A stretch of DNA of 64,000 bases. Source: Mycolicibacterium senegalense (GTDB lineage: Bacteria > Actinomycetota > Actinomycetes > Mycobacteriales > Mycobacteriaceae). The stretch is from the NCBI RefSeq assembly GCF_019645875.1, contig NZ_CP081000.1, positions 5,082,417-5,146,416 on the forward strand, read 5' to 3'. Made by a program: the position numbers and the translations under genes. Below are positions 51,912 through 60,965 of the stretch, piece after piece (position 1 is the stretch's first letter; the number at the start of each line of letters is the position of its first letter). The notes under the pieces are model-generated. The model was not told the origin of the DNA. It was given only the letters and a program-made list of their open reading frames with translations, and ran no database searches.

Positions 51912-53171
51912 TCAGTGTGGCGAAAGAAATGCCTGTAGGGCCGCCGAGTAGGCGGCGACGTCGTGGGCACCCATGAACTCCCGGGCGGAATGCATCGCGA
52001 GCTGAGCCGCGCCGACGTCGACGGTCGGGATCCCGGTACGCGCCGAGGTCATCGGCCCGATGGTGGAGCCGCACGGCAGGTCGGCGCGGTGTTCGTAACG
52101 CTGCAGCGGCACCCCGGCCTGATCACAGGCCAGCGCGAATGCCGCCGCGGTGCGGCCGTCGGTGGCGTACCGCAGGTTGGGCTGCACCTTGAGCACGGGT
52201 CCGGCGTTCACTTCGATGAGGTGGCCGGGCTCGTGGCGGTCCGGGTAGTTCGGGTGCGTCGCGTGCGCCATGTCTCCGGAAGCCACCATCGATCCGGCGG
52301 CCCTGCGCAGGAAATCCTCCCGTGAACCGCCCGCGGCGAGCGCGATGCGTTCCAGCACCGTCGGCAACAGCTCGGACTGGGCGCCGTGATCGGAGGTCGA
52401 GCCGACTTCCTCGTGGTCGAACAGGGCCAGCACCGGCACGTGCGTGCCGGCGGGTGCCGCCAGGAAGCCCTCCAGCCCGGCATAGCACGTGGCTTGGTTG
52501 TCCAGCCGGGGTGCGCTGACGAACTCCCCCTCGGCTCCGGTGATCGCCGACGGTGTCAGGTCGTGGGTCATCAGGTCGAAGCCCAGCACGTCCGCCTCGG
52601 CGACGCCGGCCCGCTCGGCGACGTATCCGATGAAGGATCGGGGTCGCTCCCCCAGGCCCCAGACCGCGTTGACGTGGCGCTGCGGGTCGGGGCTGACACC
52701 CTTGCGGTCCTCGGACAGGTGGATGGCCAACTGGGGTACGCGCAGGATCGGATCGTCGACCCGCACCAACCGGTGGTCGATCCGGTTGCCGTCGCGGACC
52801 GACAGCCGACCGCTGATCCCGAGGTCGCGGTCGAGCCAGGAGTTCAGCCAGGCCCCGCCGTACGGCTGTAGCGCCAGGACCTGCCAGCCCGCGACGACGC
52901 GGTCGGGGTGCTGTTTGACCCGCAGGTTGGGGCTGTCGGTGTGGCCGCCGACGACGCGGAACGGTGCGGCAGCGTCGGTGTTCTCTGTGTTCCACGCCAC
53001 CAGCGAGCCCGCTCGCACCGTGAAGAACTTCCCCGTGCCGGGCCACGCGTCCGTTTCAGCGAGCTCGGTGAAACCGGCGTCACGCAGCCGTTGCGCGGCG
53101 GTGGCGCAGACGTGAAAGGGTGACGGGGACGCGTCGATGAACTCGCACATGCTCTGGGCGCTGGCTGCCAT
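51912..53171 (-). CDS. M18 family aminopeptidase (PepC/ApeB-like)
   Basis: A 419-residue metallo-aminopeptidase, corresponding to Rv0800. Zinc ligands and catalytic motifs are visible: RVVGGHTDSPNLRVK, LDNQATCYAGLEG, LFDHEEVGS and ADLPCGSTIGP. It removes acidic or neutral N-terminal residues. ATG 53171. Confidence 0.94.
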   Translation of the reverse strand: MAASAQSMCEFIDASPSPFHVCATAAQRLRDAGFTELAETDAWPGTGKFFTVRAGSLVAWNTENTDAAAPFRVVGGHTDSPNLRVKQHPDRVVAGWQVLALQPYGGAWLNSWLDRDLGISGRLSVRDGNRIDHRLVRVDDPILRVPQLAIHLSEDRKGVSPDPQRHVNAVWGLGERPRSFIGYVAERAGVAEADVLGFDLMTHDLTPSAITGAEGEFVSAPRLDNQATCYAGLEGFLAAPAGTHVPVLALFDHEEVGSTSDHGAQSELLPTVLERIALAAGGSREDFLRRAAGSMVASGDMAHATHPNYPDRHEPGHLIEVNAGPVLKVQPNLRYATDGRTAAAFALACDQAGVPLQRYEHRADLPCGSTIGPMTSARTGIPTVDVGAAQLAMHSAREFMGAHDVAAYSAALQAFLSPH

Positions 53172-53221
53172 ATCTCTATCTTGACCGGGATTTCGACGCG
53201 CGCCGCGTTAGGGTCGACGTT

Positions 53222-54253
53222 GTGCCCGCACCACAGCCTCAACCGGTTCTGGCGCCGCTGACACCGGCTGCCGTGTTCATGGTCGCAACGATCGATCCGG
53301 GCGGTGAGGCGACGGTCCACGACGCGCTGGCCGACATTTCAGGTCTGGTGCGTGCCATCGGTTTCCGGGACCCGACCAAGCACCTGTCGGCCATCGTGTC
53401 GATCGGCTCCGACGCCTGGGACCGGTTGTTCTCCGGCCCGCGTCCCGCTGAACTTCACCCGTTCATCCCGCTGGAAGGTCCGCGGCACCGGGCCCCGGCG
53501 ACACCGGGGGACCTGTTGTTCCACCTGCGTGCCGAGTCGATGGACGTGTGCTTCGAGCTCGCCACCAAATTCGCCGATGCCCTGACCGGCGCCGTCACAA
53601 TCGTCGACGAGGTGCACGGGTTCAAGTTCTTCGACAACCGCGACCTGATGGGGTTCGTCGACGGAACCGAGAATCCGGACGGCCCGGTGGCCGTCAATGC
53701 CAGCCAGATCGGCGACGAGGACCCGGATTTCGCCGGAGGCTGCTACGTCCACGTGCAGAAGTATGTGCATGACATGGGCTCGTGGAATTCGTTGTCCACC
53801 GAAGAGCAGGAGCGGGTGATCGGCCGCACCAAGCTCGACGACATCGAGCTCGACGACGCGGTCAAACCCGCCAATTCGCACGTCGCGCTCAACGTCATCG
53901 AAGACGACGAGGGCAACGAGCTGAAGATCATTCGGCACAACATGCCGTTCGGCGAGATCGGCAAGGGCGAGTTCGGTACGTACTACATCGGTTATTCGCG
54001 CACCCCGGCGGTCACCGAGCGGATGCTGAACAACATGTTCATCGGCGACCCACCCGGGAACACCGACCGGATCCTGGATTTCTCCACCGCTCTGACCGGA
54101 GGGCTGTTCTTCACTCCCACGATCGATTTTCTGGATGATCCACCGCCGCTGCCGTCGTTGGAAGAAACGGCGGCAGCACAGGAAGATTCACCCACGGAGG
54201 GCCACCGCGACGGCTCGCTCGGCATTGGCAGTCTGAAAGGAATCCCGCAATGA
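53222..54253 (+). CDS. Dye-decolorizing peroxidase (encapsulin cargo)
   Basis: A 343-residue DyP-type heme peroxidase with GFVDGTENP and a distal His in KPANSHVAL. It ends in DGSLGIGSLKGIPQ (54209-54250), the cargo-loading peptide that docks it inside encapsulin. GTG 53222 has TAGGGT seven bases upstream (leaderless). It overlaps the encapsulin gene by four bases. Corresponds to Rv0799c. Confidence 0.96.
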   Translation: MPAPQPQPVLAPLTPAAVFMVATIDPGGEATVHDALADISGLVRAIGFRDPTKHLSAIVSIGSDAWDRLFSGPRPAELHPFIPLEGPRHRAPATPGDLLFHLRAESMDVCFELATKFADALTGAVTIVDEVHGFKFFDNRDLMGFVDGTENPDGPVAVNASQIGDEDPDFAGGCYVHVQKYVHDMGSWNSLSTEEQERVIGRTKLDDIELDDAVKPANSHVALNVIEDDEGNELKIIRHNMPFGEIGKGEFGTYYIGYSRTPAVTERMLNNMFIGDPPGNTDRILDFSTALTGGLFFTPTIDFLDDPPPLPSLEETAAAQEDSPTEGHRDGSLGIGSLKGIPQ

Positions 54254-55047
54254 ACAACCTGTACCGCGAGCTCGCTCCGATCACCGAGTCCGCCTGGGCC
54301 GAGATCGAACTCGAGGCCAGCCGAACCTTCAAGCGCCACATCGCCGGCCGGCGCGTGGTCGATGTCAGCGAGCCCAGCGGGCCGGTGACCGCGGCGGTCA
54401 GCACGGGCCATCTGCTCGACGTGCAGTCGCCCGGTGACGGTGTGGTCGCCCACCTGCGCGGCGCCCGACCGCTGGTGCGCCTGCGGGTGCCGTTCACGGT
54501 GTCGCGTACCGCGATTGACGATGTCGAGCGCGGCGCACAGGACTCCGACTGGGATCCGGTCAAGGACGCCGCCAAGAAGTTGGCCTTCGTCGAGGACCGG
54601 GCGATCTTCGAGGGCTACCCGGCCGCCGACATCGAGGGCATCCGCAGCTCGAGCTCCAATCCGGCGCTGGCCCTGCCCGACGACGCCCGTGAGATTCCCG
54701 ACGTGATCGCACAGGCACTTTCAGAGCTGAGGCTGGCCGGTGTCGACGGACCGTATTCGGTGCTGCTCTCAGCGGAGACCTACACCAAGGTCAGTGAGAC
54801 CACCGCGCACGGCTACCCGATCCGCGAACACCTGAGCCGCTTGGTCGACGGCGAGATCATCTGGGCGCCAGCGATCGACGGCGCGTTCGTATTGTCCACC
54901 CGCGGTGGCGATTTCGATCTGCAGCTGGGTACCGATGTGTCCATCGGCTACCAGTCCCACGACGCGGAGAGCGTGCAGCTGTACCTGCAGGAGACCCTGA
55001 CGTTCCTGGCCTACACGGCCGAGGCGTCCGTCGCCCTCACTGCCTGA
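54250..55047 (+). CDS. Encapsulin shell protein (Cfp29-like)
   Basis: A 265-residue HK97-fold shell protein. The start MNNLYRELAPITESAW and the end VALTA match the mycobacterial encapsulin (Rv0798c, Cfp29). It assembles into a nanocompartment that packages the peroxidase. Its ATG overlaps the peroxidase stop, so the two are made together. Oxidative-stress defence is the accepted role. Confidence 0.97.
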   Translation: MNNLYRELAPITESAWAEIELEASRTFKRHIAGRRVVDVSEPSGPVTAAVSTGHLLDVQSPGDGVVAHLRGARPLVRLRVPFTVSRTAIDDVERGAQDSDWDPVKDAAKKLAFVEDRAIFEGYPAADIEGIRSSSSNPALALPDDAREIPDVIAQALSELRLAGVDGPYSVLLSAETYTKVSETTAHGYPIREHLSRLVDGEIIWAPAIDGAFVLSTRGGDFDLQLGTDVSIGYQSHDAESVQLYLQETLTFLAYTAEASVALTA

Positions 55048-55058
55048 CCCGTTGCACC

Positions 55059-55095
55059 GCGAGCGGGCGTGTCTGCTGGTCGGCACGCCGCTCGC
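55059..55095. terminator. Hairpin between encapsulin and purQ
   Basis: GCGAGCGGGCGTG (55059-55071) pairs with CACGCCGCTCGC (55084-55095) apart from one bulged base. It is 11 bases after the encapsulin stop and precedes the convergent purQ stop. A second GC-rich dyad follows near 55108-55125. Likely transcription end for both genes. Confidence 0.65.
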
Positions 55096-55142
55096 GGGCA
55101 GCACTGTGCGCACGCTCGCGGCGCACCAGAGTCAGTCGAGGA

Positions 55143-55817
55143 CTAGACCGACAGAACCGCGTCCAGCGCGGAGTAGAACAATCCGAGCCCGTCATCGGAC
55201 GGACCGGTCAAGGCCTCGGTGGCGTGTTCGGGATGCGGCATCAGGCCGACGACGCGACGGTTTTCCGAGCACACGCCGGCGATGCCGCGCATCGAGCCGT
55301 TGAGGTTCTCGCGGTAGCGGAAGACCACGCGGTCCTCGCCCTCGAGTTCGTCGAGCACCGCTTCGGACGCGACATAGCGGCCCTCCCCGGACTTCAGCGG
55401 GATCAGCAGGTCGGCACCGGCGTCATAGCGGGTGGTCCAGGCGGTGGTGTTGGAGGCGACCTCCAGCCACACGTCGCGGCAGATGAAGTGCAGGCCGGCG
55501 TTACGGGTGAGCGCACCGGGCAGCAGCCCGGCCTCGCACAGCACCTGGAAGCCGTTGCAGATGCCGAGCACAGGCATGCCCTTGCCGGCCGCCTCGACGA
55601 CCGAGCCCATCACCGGGGCGAACTTGGCGATCGCCCCGCAGCGCAGGTAGTCGCCGTAGGAGAAGCCGCCGGGTACGACGACGGCGTCGACGCCCTTGAG
55701 GTCGGCGTCGGCGTGCCACAGGCTGACCGCCTCGGCACCGGCCAGACGAACGGCTCGGGCCGCGTCGACATCGTCGAGCGTCCCGGGGAAGGTGATCACC
55801 CCGACACGGGTGCTCAC
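55143..55817 (-). CDS. purQ: Phosphoribosylformylglycinamidine synthase glutaminase PurQ
   Basis: A 224-residue glutaminase. Motifs are VVVPGGFSYGDYLRCGA, the nucleophile in LGICNGFQVL and GLMPHPEHAT. GTG 55817 overlaps the purS stop by four bases (GTGA) and gives the usual length. It supplies ammonia to PurL through PurS. Confidence 0.96.
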   Translation of the reverse strand: MSTRVGVITFPGTLDDVDAARAVRLAGAEAVSLWHADADLKGVDAVVVPGGFSYGDYLRCGAIAKFAPVMGSVVEAAGKGMPVLGICNGFQVLCEAGLLPGALTRNAGLHFICRDVWLEVASNTTAWTTRYDAGADLLIPLKSGEGRYVASEAVLDELEGEDRVVFRYRENLNGSMRGIAGVCSENRRVVGLMPHPEHATEALTGPSDDGLGLFYSALDAVLSV

Positions 55818-56053
55818 GCGTCCTCCCGGCTCACCGAGAAGTCCTCGATAACGGTGTTGGCCAGCAGAGACTCCGCGATCTCGGCCAGGGTTTCGTCGGC
55901 TACGGAGTCGTCGACTTCGAGCTCGAAACGCTTGCCTTGCCGGACGTCGGCGATACCGCCGTGTCCTAGCCGACCAAGTGCCCCGACAATCGCCTGACCT
56001 TGCGGGTCCAGGATCTCTGCCTTGGGCATGACGTGCACAACCACCTTTGCCAC
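55814..56053 (-). CDS. purS: PurS subunit of FGAM synthase
   Basis: A 79-residue PurS protein (AKVVVHVMPKAEILDPQGQ, then VRQGKRFELEVDD). GTG 56053 has TAGAGT seven bases upstream, giving a leaderless start and the family length. It connects PurL and PurQ. Confidence 0.94.
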   Translation of the reverse strand: MAKVVVHVMPKAEILDPQGQAIVGALGRLGHGGIADVRQGKRFELEVDDSVADETLAEIAESLLANTVIEDFSVSREDA

Positions 56054-56063
56054 GGCGCACACT

Positions 56064-56723
56064 CTACCGGCACGACCCTATGTAAGCCGTGCACAGTGGG
56101 TCGGCCAGCGCATCGAGCACCTGAGGGTCCGGTGGCGCCGACCATGGAACTCTCGGTGGCGTGCTCGCCCACATGGCCAACTCGACCACCGTGCTGTTGT
56201 CCGGATCGGCGAGTAGGTACTGATGTAGCACCTGCCCGTCGGTGTTGACCACCGCCGCCAGCCGGCCCGGTCGGTCCGTCGTGATCGACGCCGCGTTGCC
56301 CGGGCAGGTCCGCAGCGCATCCACGGATCCCTGCACCACGGCCAGCGCGGTCTGACCGCCCTGCCAGGTGTCCCCACGCCAGTGGAGTACCTGCACTCGC
56401 AGTTGCCAGTGCCCCTCGGGTTGGGAGACCTCGGACCGCGCCGCGACGGCGTAGTCGCGCGGATCCCCGGGTATGGGCGGTGACGCACACACCTCTTCGA
56501 ACCGGAAGCGCGGTGTCACCGAGGTCACGGCCAAGCCGGCCAGGCCGGGCCAGCGGTACTCGCGGGCCAACGGGAGTTGCGACCCGCGCACCCATGCCGA
56601 ATCCGGGATGCGGTCACACAGCGGCGGGCAGTCCGCGCCGGGTTCCGCCCACGCCGAAGGCGGCCCTGCGGCCAGCCCGCAGAGCGCGATCGAGATCGCC
56701 ACGATCACCCGCCATATCCCCAC
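56064..56723 (-). CDS. Secreted or membrane-anchored hypothetical protein (Rv0787-like)
   Basis: A 219-residue protein starting at GTG 56723 with signal peptide ending in PSAWA. Four or more cysteines occur in the mature part (DCPPLCDRI, EEVCASPP, LRTCPGN, LCTAYIGSC). No domain is recognised. It is positioned like Rv0787, upstream of purS. It is divergent from the MBL-fold gene by 19 bases. Function unknown. Confidence 0.75.
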   Translation of the reverse strand: MGIWRVIVAISIALCGLAAGPPSAWAEPGADCPPLCDRIPDSAWVRGSQLPLAREYRWPGLAGLAVTSVTPRFRFEEVCASPPIPGDPRDYAVAARSEVSQPEGHWQLRVQVLHWRGDTWQGGQTALAVVQGSVDALRTCPGNAASITTDRPGRLAAVVNTDGQVLHQYLLADPDNSTVVELAMWASTPPRVPWSAPPDPQVLDALADPLCTAYIGSCR

Positions 56724-56742
56724 CGAGCGCCACAATATAGGT

Positions 56743-57381
56743 ATGCAACTCACGCATTTCGGACATTCGTGCCTACTGGCCAGCATTTCGGATACCACGG
56801 TGTTGTTCGACCCGGGCAACTTCTCGCACGGTTTCGAAGGCATCACCGGTTTGTCGGCCATCCTGATCACCCACCAGCACCCCGATCACGCCGATACCGC
56901 CCGGTTGCCCGCACTGATAGACGCCAATCCGCAAGCAGCGCTGTATGCCGATCCGCAGACCGCCGCCCAGCTGGGCGCCCCCTGGAAGGCGGTGCACCCT
57001 GGCGACGAGTTCCGGATCGGCTCGCTCAACGTACGAGGGACCGGCGGTCGGCACGCCGTCATCCATCCCGAAATTCCTGTGATCGACAACATTTCGTACT
57101 TGCTGGGCGACGACGAGCACCCGGCCCGGCTGATGCACCCAGGTGACGCGCTGTTCGTCCCGGGGGAACCGGTCGACGTGCTGGCCACCCCGGCGGCCGC
57201 ACCCTGGATGAAAATCTCTGAAGCCGTGGACTACCTGCGCGCGGTCGCACCGAGCCGGGCTGTGCCGATCCACCAGGGCATCGTCGAGCCGAATGCGCGC
57301 GGGATCTACTACGGGCGGCTGGCCGAGATGACGAGTACCGAATTCCAGGTGCTCACCGAGGAAAACGGCACGGAATTCTGA
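56743..57381 (+). CDS. Metallo-beta-lactamase fold hydrolase (UlaG-like)
   Basis: A 212-residue MBL-fold protein corresponding to Rv0786c. Zn-binding motif HQHPDHAD (near residue 46) and a later HAVIHPEIP; the active-site geometry resembles the UlaG/L-ascorbate-6-phosphate lactonase type. ATG 56743 is at the natural domain start. Substrate unknown. Confidence 0.88.
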   Translation: MQLTHFGHSCLLASISDTTVLFDPGNFSHGFEGITGLSAILITHQHPDHADTARLPALIDANPQAALYADPQTAAQLGAPWKAVHPGDEFRIGSLNVRGTGGRHAVIHPEIPVIDNISYLLGDDEHPARLMHPGDALFVPGEPVDVLATPAAAPWMKISEAVDYLRAVAPSRAVPIHQGIVEPNARGIYYGRLAEMTSTEFQVLTEENGTEF

Positions 57382-57382
57382 C

Positions 57383-59026
57383 TCAGGCGATATCGGCTGC
57401 CGCACCGCGTCCGGCGGCCCGGCCGGAGAAGATGCAACCGCCCAGGAAGGTGCCCTCCAGAGACCGGTAGCCGTGGACCCCGCCCCCGCCGAATCCGGCC
57501 GCCTCACCTGCGGCATAGAGCCCGGCGAACGCGGTGCCGTCCTCTTTCAGCACCCGGGAGTCCAGGTCGGTTTCCAACCCGCCCAAGGACTTTCGGGTCA
57601 GAATGTGCAGTTTGACCGCGATCATCGGACCGGCCTTCGGGTCGGTGAGCCGGTGCGGGGCGACGACCCGGGTGAACCGGTCACCCAAATAGCTGCGCGC
57701 CCCGTGGATCGCGGTGATCTGGCCGTCCTTGGTGAACTTGTTGGCCACCTCGCGATCCCGCGCAGTGACCTCGGCGGCCACGGTGGCGTAGTCGAGTTCG
57801 ACCACGTCGGGTACATCGTTCATGGCGGCCACCAGTTCGCGCAGCGAACGGGCGCTGACGAAGTCGACGCCGCGGTCGACGAACGCCTGCACCGGCGCCG
57901 GCGCACCGGGCTTGACCCGGGCCAGCACGTCACGCACGCTGCGTGAGGTCAGGTCGGGGTTCTGTTCCTGGCCGGACAGCGCGAACTCCTTGGCGATGAT
58001 CCGCGCGTCGAGGATGAACCAGGTGTAGTCCTGCCCGGTGCGGCAGATGTGTTCGAGGGTGCCGAGAGTGTCGAAGCCGGGATACAGCGGCCCGGGCAGT
58101 CGTCTTCCGTTGGCGTCCAACCACAATGACGACGGCCCGGGCAGGATACGGATCCCGTGGTCGGGCCAGATGGGGTCGTAGTTGGTGATGCCTTCGGTGT
58201 AGTGCCACATCCGGTCGCTGTTGATGACGCGTGCACCGGCGGCTTCGGAGATCCCGATCATCCGGCCGTCGACATGCGCGGGGACGCCGCTGAGCAGTTG
58301 TTCGGGCACCCGGCCCATGCGAGCCGGCCAGTTCTTGCGCACCAGGTCGTGGTTGCCGCCGATGCCACCGCTGGCCACGACCACCGCCGATGCACGGAAC
58401 TCGAACTCTCCGACGACGTTCCGTGACGACGCCGCACCGCGAGGCGCCTCGGACGGCTCCAGCACCGCACCACGCACCCCGACCACAGCGCCATCGGAGA
58501 CGACGAGTTCGTCGACGCGGTGCCGGTGGGCGAATCGCACCCGGGGCTCCCCCACCAACCGGCGGGCGAAGACGTCGACGATCGCCGGCCCGGTCCCCCA
58601 CGTGATGTGGAACCGAGGCACCGAATTGCCGTGGCCCAGCGCACCGTAACCGCCCCGTTCGGCCCACCCGACCAACGGGAAGGTCTGCAGGCCGCGGGCG
58701 CGCAACCAGCTGCGCTTCTCGCCGGCCGCGAAATCGACGTAGGCGTGTGCCCACTCCCGCGGCCAATGGTCCTCGGGCCGGTCGAAACCCGCGGTTCCCA
58801 GCCAGTCCTGCAGCGCCAGTTCCTGACTGTCGCGGATACCGAGCCTGCGTTGTTCGGGACTGTCGACGAAGAAGAGCCCGCCGAACGACCAGAATGCCTG
58901 CCCACCGAGGTTGGCCGCGTTCTCCTGGTCGAGGATCAGCACGCGGTGGCCCCGTTCGACCAGTTCGCACGCTGCGACCAACCCGGCGAGACCCGCCCCC
59001 ACGACAATGACATCGGCGTCCGCCAT
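57383..59026 (-). CDS. FAD-binding dehydrogenase (Rv0785-like, KstD-type)
   Basis: A 547-residue flavoprotein with dinucleotide motif VIVVGAGLAGLVAACELVERG and the substrate-side FAD region GLYAAGEAAGFGGGGVHG. It is similar to 3-ketosteroid dehydrogenase/fumarate reductase-type enzymes. ATG 59026 has TAGTGT eight bases upstream (leaderless). It corresponds to Rv0785. The steroid role is unproven. Confidence 0.9.
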   Translation of the reverse strand: MADADVIVVGAGLAGLVAACELVERGHRVLILDQENAANLGGQAFWSFGGLFFVDSPEQRRLGIRDSQELALQDWLGTAGFDRPEDHWPREWAHAYVDFAAGEKRSWLRARGLQTFPLVGWAERGGYGALGHGNSVPRFHITWGTGPAIVDVFARRLVGEPRVRFAHRHRVDELVVSDGAVVGVRGAVLEPSEAPRGAASSRNVVGEFEFRASAVVVASGGIGGNHDLVRKNWPARMGRVPEQLLSGVPAHVDGRMIGISEAAGARVINSDRMWHYTEGITNYDPIWPDHGIRILPGPSSLWLDANGRRLPGPLYPGFDTLGTLEHICRTGQDYTWFILDARIIAKEFALSGQEQNPDLTSRSVRDVLARVKPGAPAPVQAFVDRGVDFVSARSLRELVAAMNDVPDVVELDYATVAAEVTARDREVANKFTKDGQITAIHGARSYLGDRFTRVVAPHRLTDPKAGPMIAVKLHILTRKSLGGLETDLDSRVLKEDGTAFAGLYAAGEAAGFGGGGVHGYRSLEGTFLGGCIFSGRAAGRGAAADIA

Positions 59027-59047
59027 GAGACGCAACACTAGCGCGTG

Positions 59048-59752
59048 TCAGGCGGCCTCGGTCAGAGCCGAAAAACCTCGCCACCGGTAAACCACCGGCT
59101 CACACCGGTGCAGCAAAGCCAGGTCGATCGCGTCGAGCATGGCCTGGCGGGGGCCGGGCCTCCGCAGGTGCTTGGCAGCGACCGCGACCCGCACGAGGCC
59201 TTCCCGTCGCGCGGTGCGCTCGGCGGCGAGCACCACGGTCCGGCACCACCACGGCTCGGACAGGAATCCCTCGCCGATACCGACCACGCGCGCTCGCGTC
59301 GTCGTCCCACGAACCAGGTCGGTGACGCCGTTGAGATCGGCGAGCAGTCGAAAACCGTTGCGCGGCAGTGCGGTCACCGTGCCGGGCGATACCGTCCAAC
59401 CCGGCGCGGCAAACAACCGGGTACGGAGGCTCAGGTGTTCGAGTACCCGGTCGGCACCCATCATCCGCAGGTTGGCCTCGTGGGCGGGCAAAGAGGCGAA
59501 CTCGCCGCGACGCTTCTTGGTCGCGGCTTCGTCGTAGCCGTGCAGAACGATGGCATCACCGCCGCTGCGGCGACGGGCCAGCCATTCCACCGTGGCGGGG
59601 TCGCGGTCCAACCGGTAGCCGCCTTTGAGCCGGGGCGCCACCAACAACGAGGCCGGCACGCCACGGGCATCGAGCTCGGCGCAGAACGACGCGACATCGC
59701 CCAGCGTGCGATCGCTGATCTGCGATATCGAGACGATGAGTTGTCCGGTCAC
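59048..59752 (-). CDS. DUF2334 polysaccharide-deacetylase-like protein
   Basis: A 234-residue NodB-fold protein with VSISQISD, PASLLVAP, AIVLHGYDEAA and AAPGWTVSPG. The usual metal-binding His-Asp pairs are only partly visible, as in DUF2334 proteins. GTG 59752. It lies between the flavoprotein and glutathione peroxidase genes. Activity unproven. Confidence 0.8.
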   Translation of the reverse strand: MTGQLIVSISQISDRTLGDVASFCAELDARGVPASLLVAPRLKGGYRLDRDPATVEWLARRRSGGDAIVLHGYDEAATKKRRGEFASLPAHEANLRMMGADRVLEHLSLRTRLFAAPGWTVSPGTVTALPRNGFRLLADLNGVTDLVRGTTTRARVVGIGEGFLSEPWWCRTVVLAAERTARREGLVRVAVAAKHLRRPGPRQAMLDAIDLALLHRCEPVVYRWRGFSALTEAA

Positions 59753-59826
59753 GCTGCCAGTGTGGCAACGTCACATGTCGGGACGGTGTCGAACACTCTG
59801 ACGCCGAGTGTCCATTGGGCCAGGGA

Positions 59827-60315
59827 TCAGGCCGGCAGGACCGCCTCGATGGCCGCGATCACCTCGGGTGCGTCCGGCTCGGTGCGGGGACGGAACCGGT
59901 TGGCCACCGTCCCGTCCGGGGTGAGCAGGAACTTTTCGAAGTTCCACTGGATGTCGCCGGCCTCACCGTCGGCGTCGGCGGCCTGGGTCAGCTCGGCGTA
60001 CAGCGGGTGACGGTCGGCACCGTTCACGTCGGTCTTGGCCAGCAACGGGAATGTCACGCCGTAGGTGGTCGAGCAGAAGGTCTGGATCTCCTCGGCGGTG
60101 CCCGGCTCCTGGCCCATGAACTGGTTACACGGGACGCCGACGACGGTCAGCCCGCGCGCGGCGTAGTCCTCGGCCAGTTTCTCCAGCGCGGTGTACTGCG
60201 GCGTCAGACCGCATTTCGAGGCCACATTGACCACCAGCGCGGCGCCGGTGGCCAGTTCGGCCAGCGTCGTGGGATTGCCGTCGAGGGTGGTCAGCGGAAT
60301 GTCCTTGAGGCTCAT
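59827..60315 (-). CDS. Glutathione peroxidase-like thiol peroxidase
   Basis: A 162-residue Gpx-fold peroxidase with the peroxidatic Cys in NVASKCGLTPQY, VPCNQFMGQEPG carrying a second Cys and Gln, and the Trp in WNFEKFLL. Mycobacteria lack glutathione, so it is probably thioredoxin- or mycoredoxin-dependent. ATG 60315. It lies 19 bases before the TetR stop. Confidence 0.92.
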   Translation of the reverse strand: MSLKDIPLTTLDGNPTTLAELATGAALVVNVASKCGLTPQYTALEKLAEDYAARGLTVVGVPCNQFMGQEPGTAEEIQTFCSTTYGVTFPLLAKTDVNGADRHPLYAELTQAADADGEAGDIQWNFEKFLLTPDGTVANRFRPRTEPDAPEVIAAIEAVLPA

Positions 60316-60334
60316 GCCTGGGACGCTACCGGAC

Positions 60335-60880
60335 CTACCCGTGGAACAGGATCGCGGCCAGACTCTCCACCTTGGCGATCGGATCGCCCGCGGTGTCGAT
60401 GGCGTCGTTGAGCCACAACGTCGAAAAGCCGTGCACCAGAGACCAAGCCGCCAGCGCGGCGCCCGCCGGGTCGGCGGCGGCCTTCGGGTCGGCCAGGGTC
60501 CCCACACCGCGGTTCAGTTCGGCGCCCGCGGCCGCGGCGGCGGCAACCAGGTCGGCGTCGGTGTCGTCGTAGAGCGACTTGTCGAACATCACCTCGTAGT
60601 GGCCGGGGTGGTCGAGGGCGAACCGCACGTAGGCCTTGGCGGCGTCGATGAACTGCGGCCTGGCGTCGGTCAGGACGGCGGCCAGGAGCTGGAAACCTTC
60701 GGCGGCCAGTGCGGTGAACAGCCCGCGCCGGTCGGTGAAGTGGTGCGCGGGCGCGGCGTGCGAGACGCCGGCAGCTCGCGCGAGTTCGCGTAGCGAGATG
60801 CCGTCGGCGCCGCGTTCGGCCACCAGCTCGGCGGCCTGCGCGAGGATCACGGCCTTGAGGTCGCCGTGGTGATAACCCAT
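60335..60880 (-). CDS. TetR family transcriptional regulator
   Basis: A 181-residue regulator. ATG 60880 has TAGAAT seven bases upstream, a leaderless start; longer starts at 60889 or 60901 run into that box. The HTH is GISLRELARAAGVSHAAPAHHFTDRRGLF. It is divergent from the DoxX gene with a large symmetric operator between them, so it probably represses both. Confidence 0.88.
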   Translation of the reverse strand: MGYHHGDLKAVILAQAAELVAERGADGISLRELARAAGVSHAAPAHHFTDRRGLFTALAAEGFQLLAAVLTDARPQFIDAAKAYVRFALDHPGHYEVMFDKSLYDDTDADLVAAAAAAGAELNRGVGTLADPKAAADPAGAALAAWSLVHGFSTLWLNDAIDTAGDPIAKVESLAAILFHG

Positions 60881-60898
60881 GCCGGCCATTCTAGATCG

Positions 60899-60956
60899 CA
60901 ATCTTGACAGCGCCTAGATCCGGCGTAGCGTGAGGATCTAGTCAGCGACAAGATTG
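60899..60956. promoter_or_regulatory. 58-bp symmetric operator between TetR and DoxX
   Basis: Two inverted-repeat layers share one centre: CAATCTTG (60899-60906) with CAAGATTG (60949-60956), and CTAGATCC (60914-60921) with GGATCTAG (60934-60941). TTGACA (60904-60909) and TAGCGT (60926-60931) give a DoxX promoter inside it. The TetR protein could bind both layers. Confidence 0.75.
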
Positions 60957-60965
60957 GAGCCCGCG

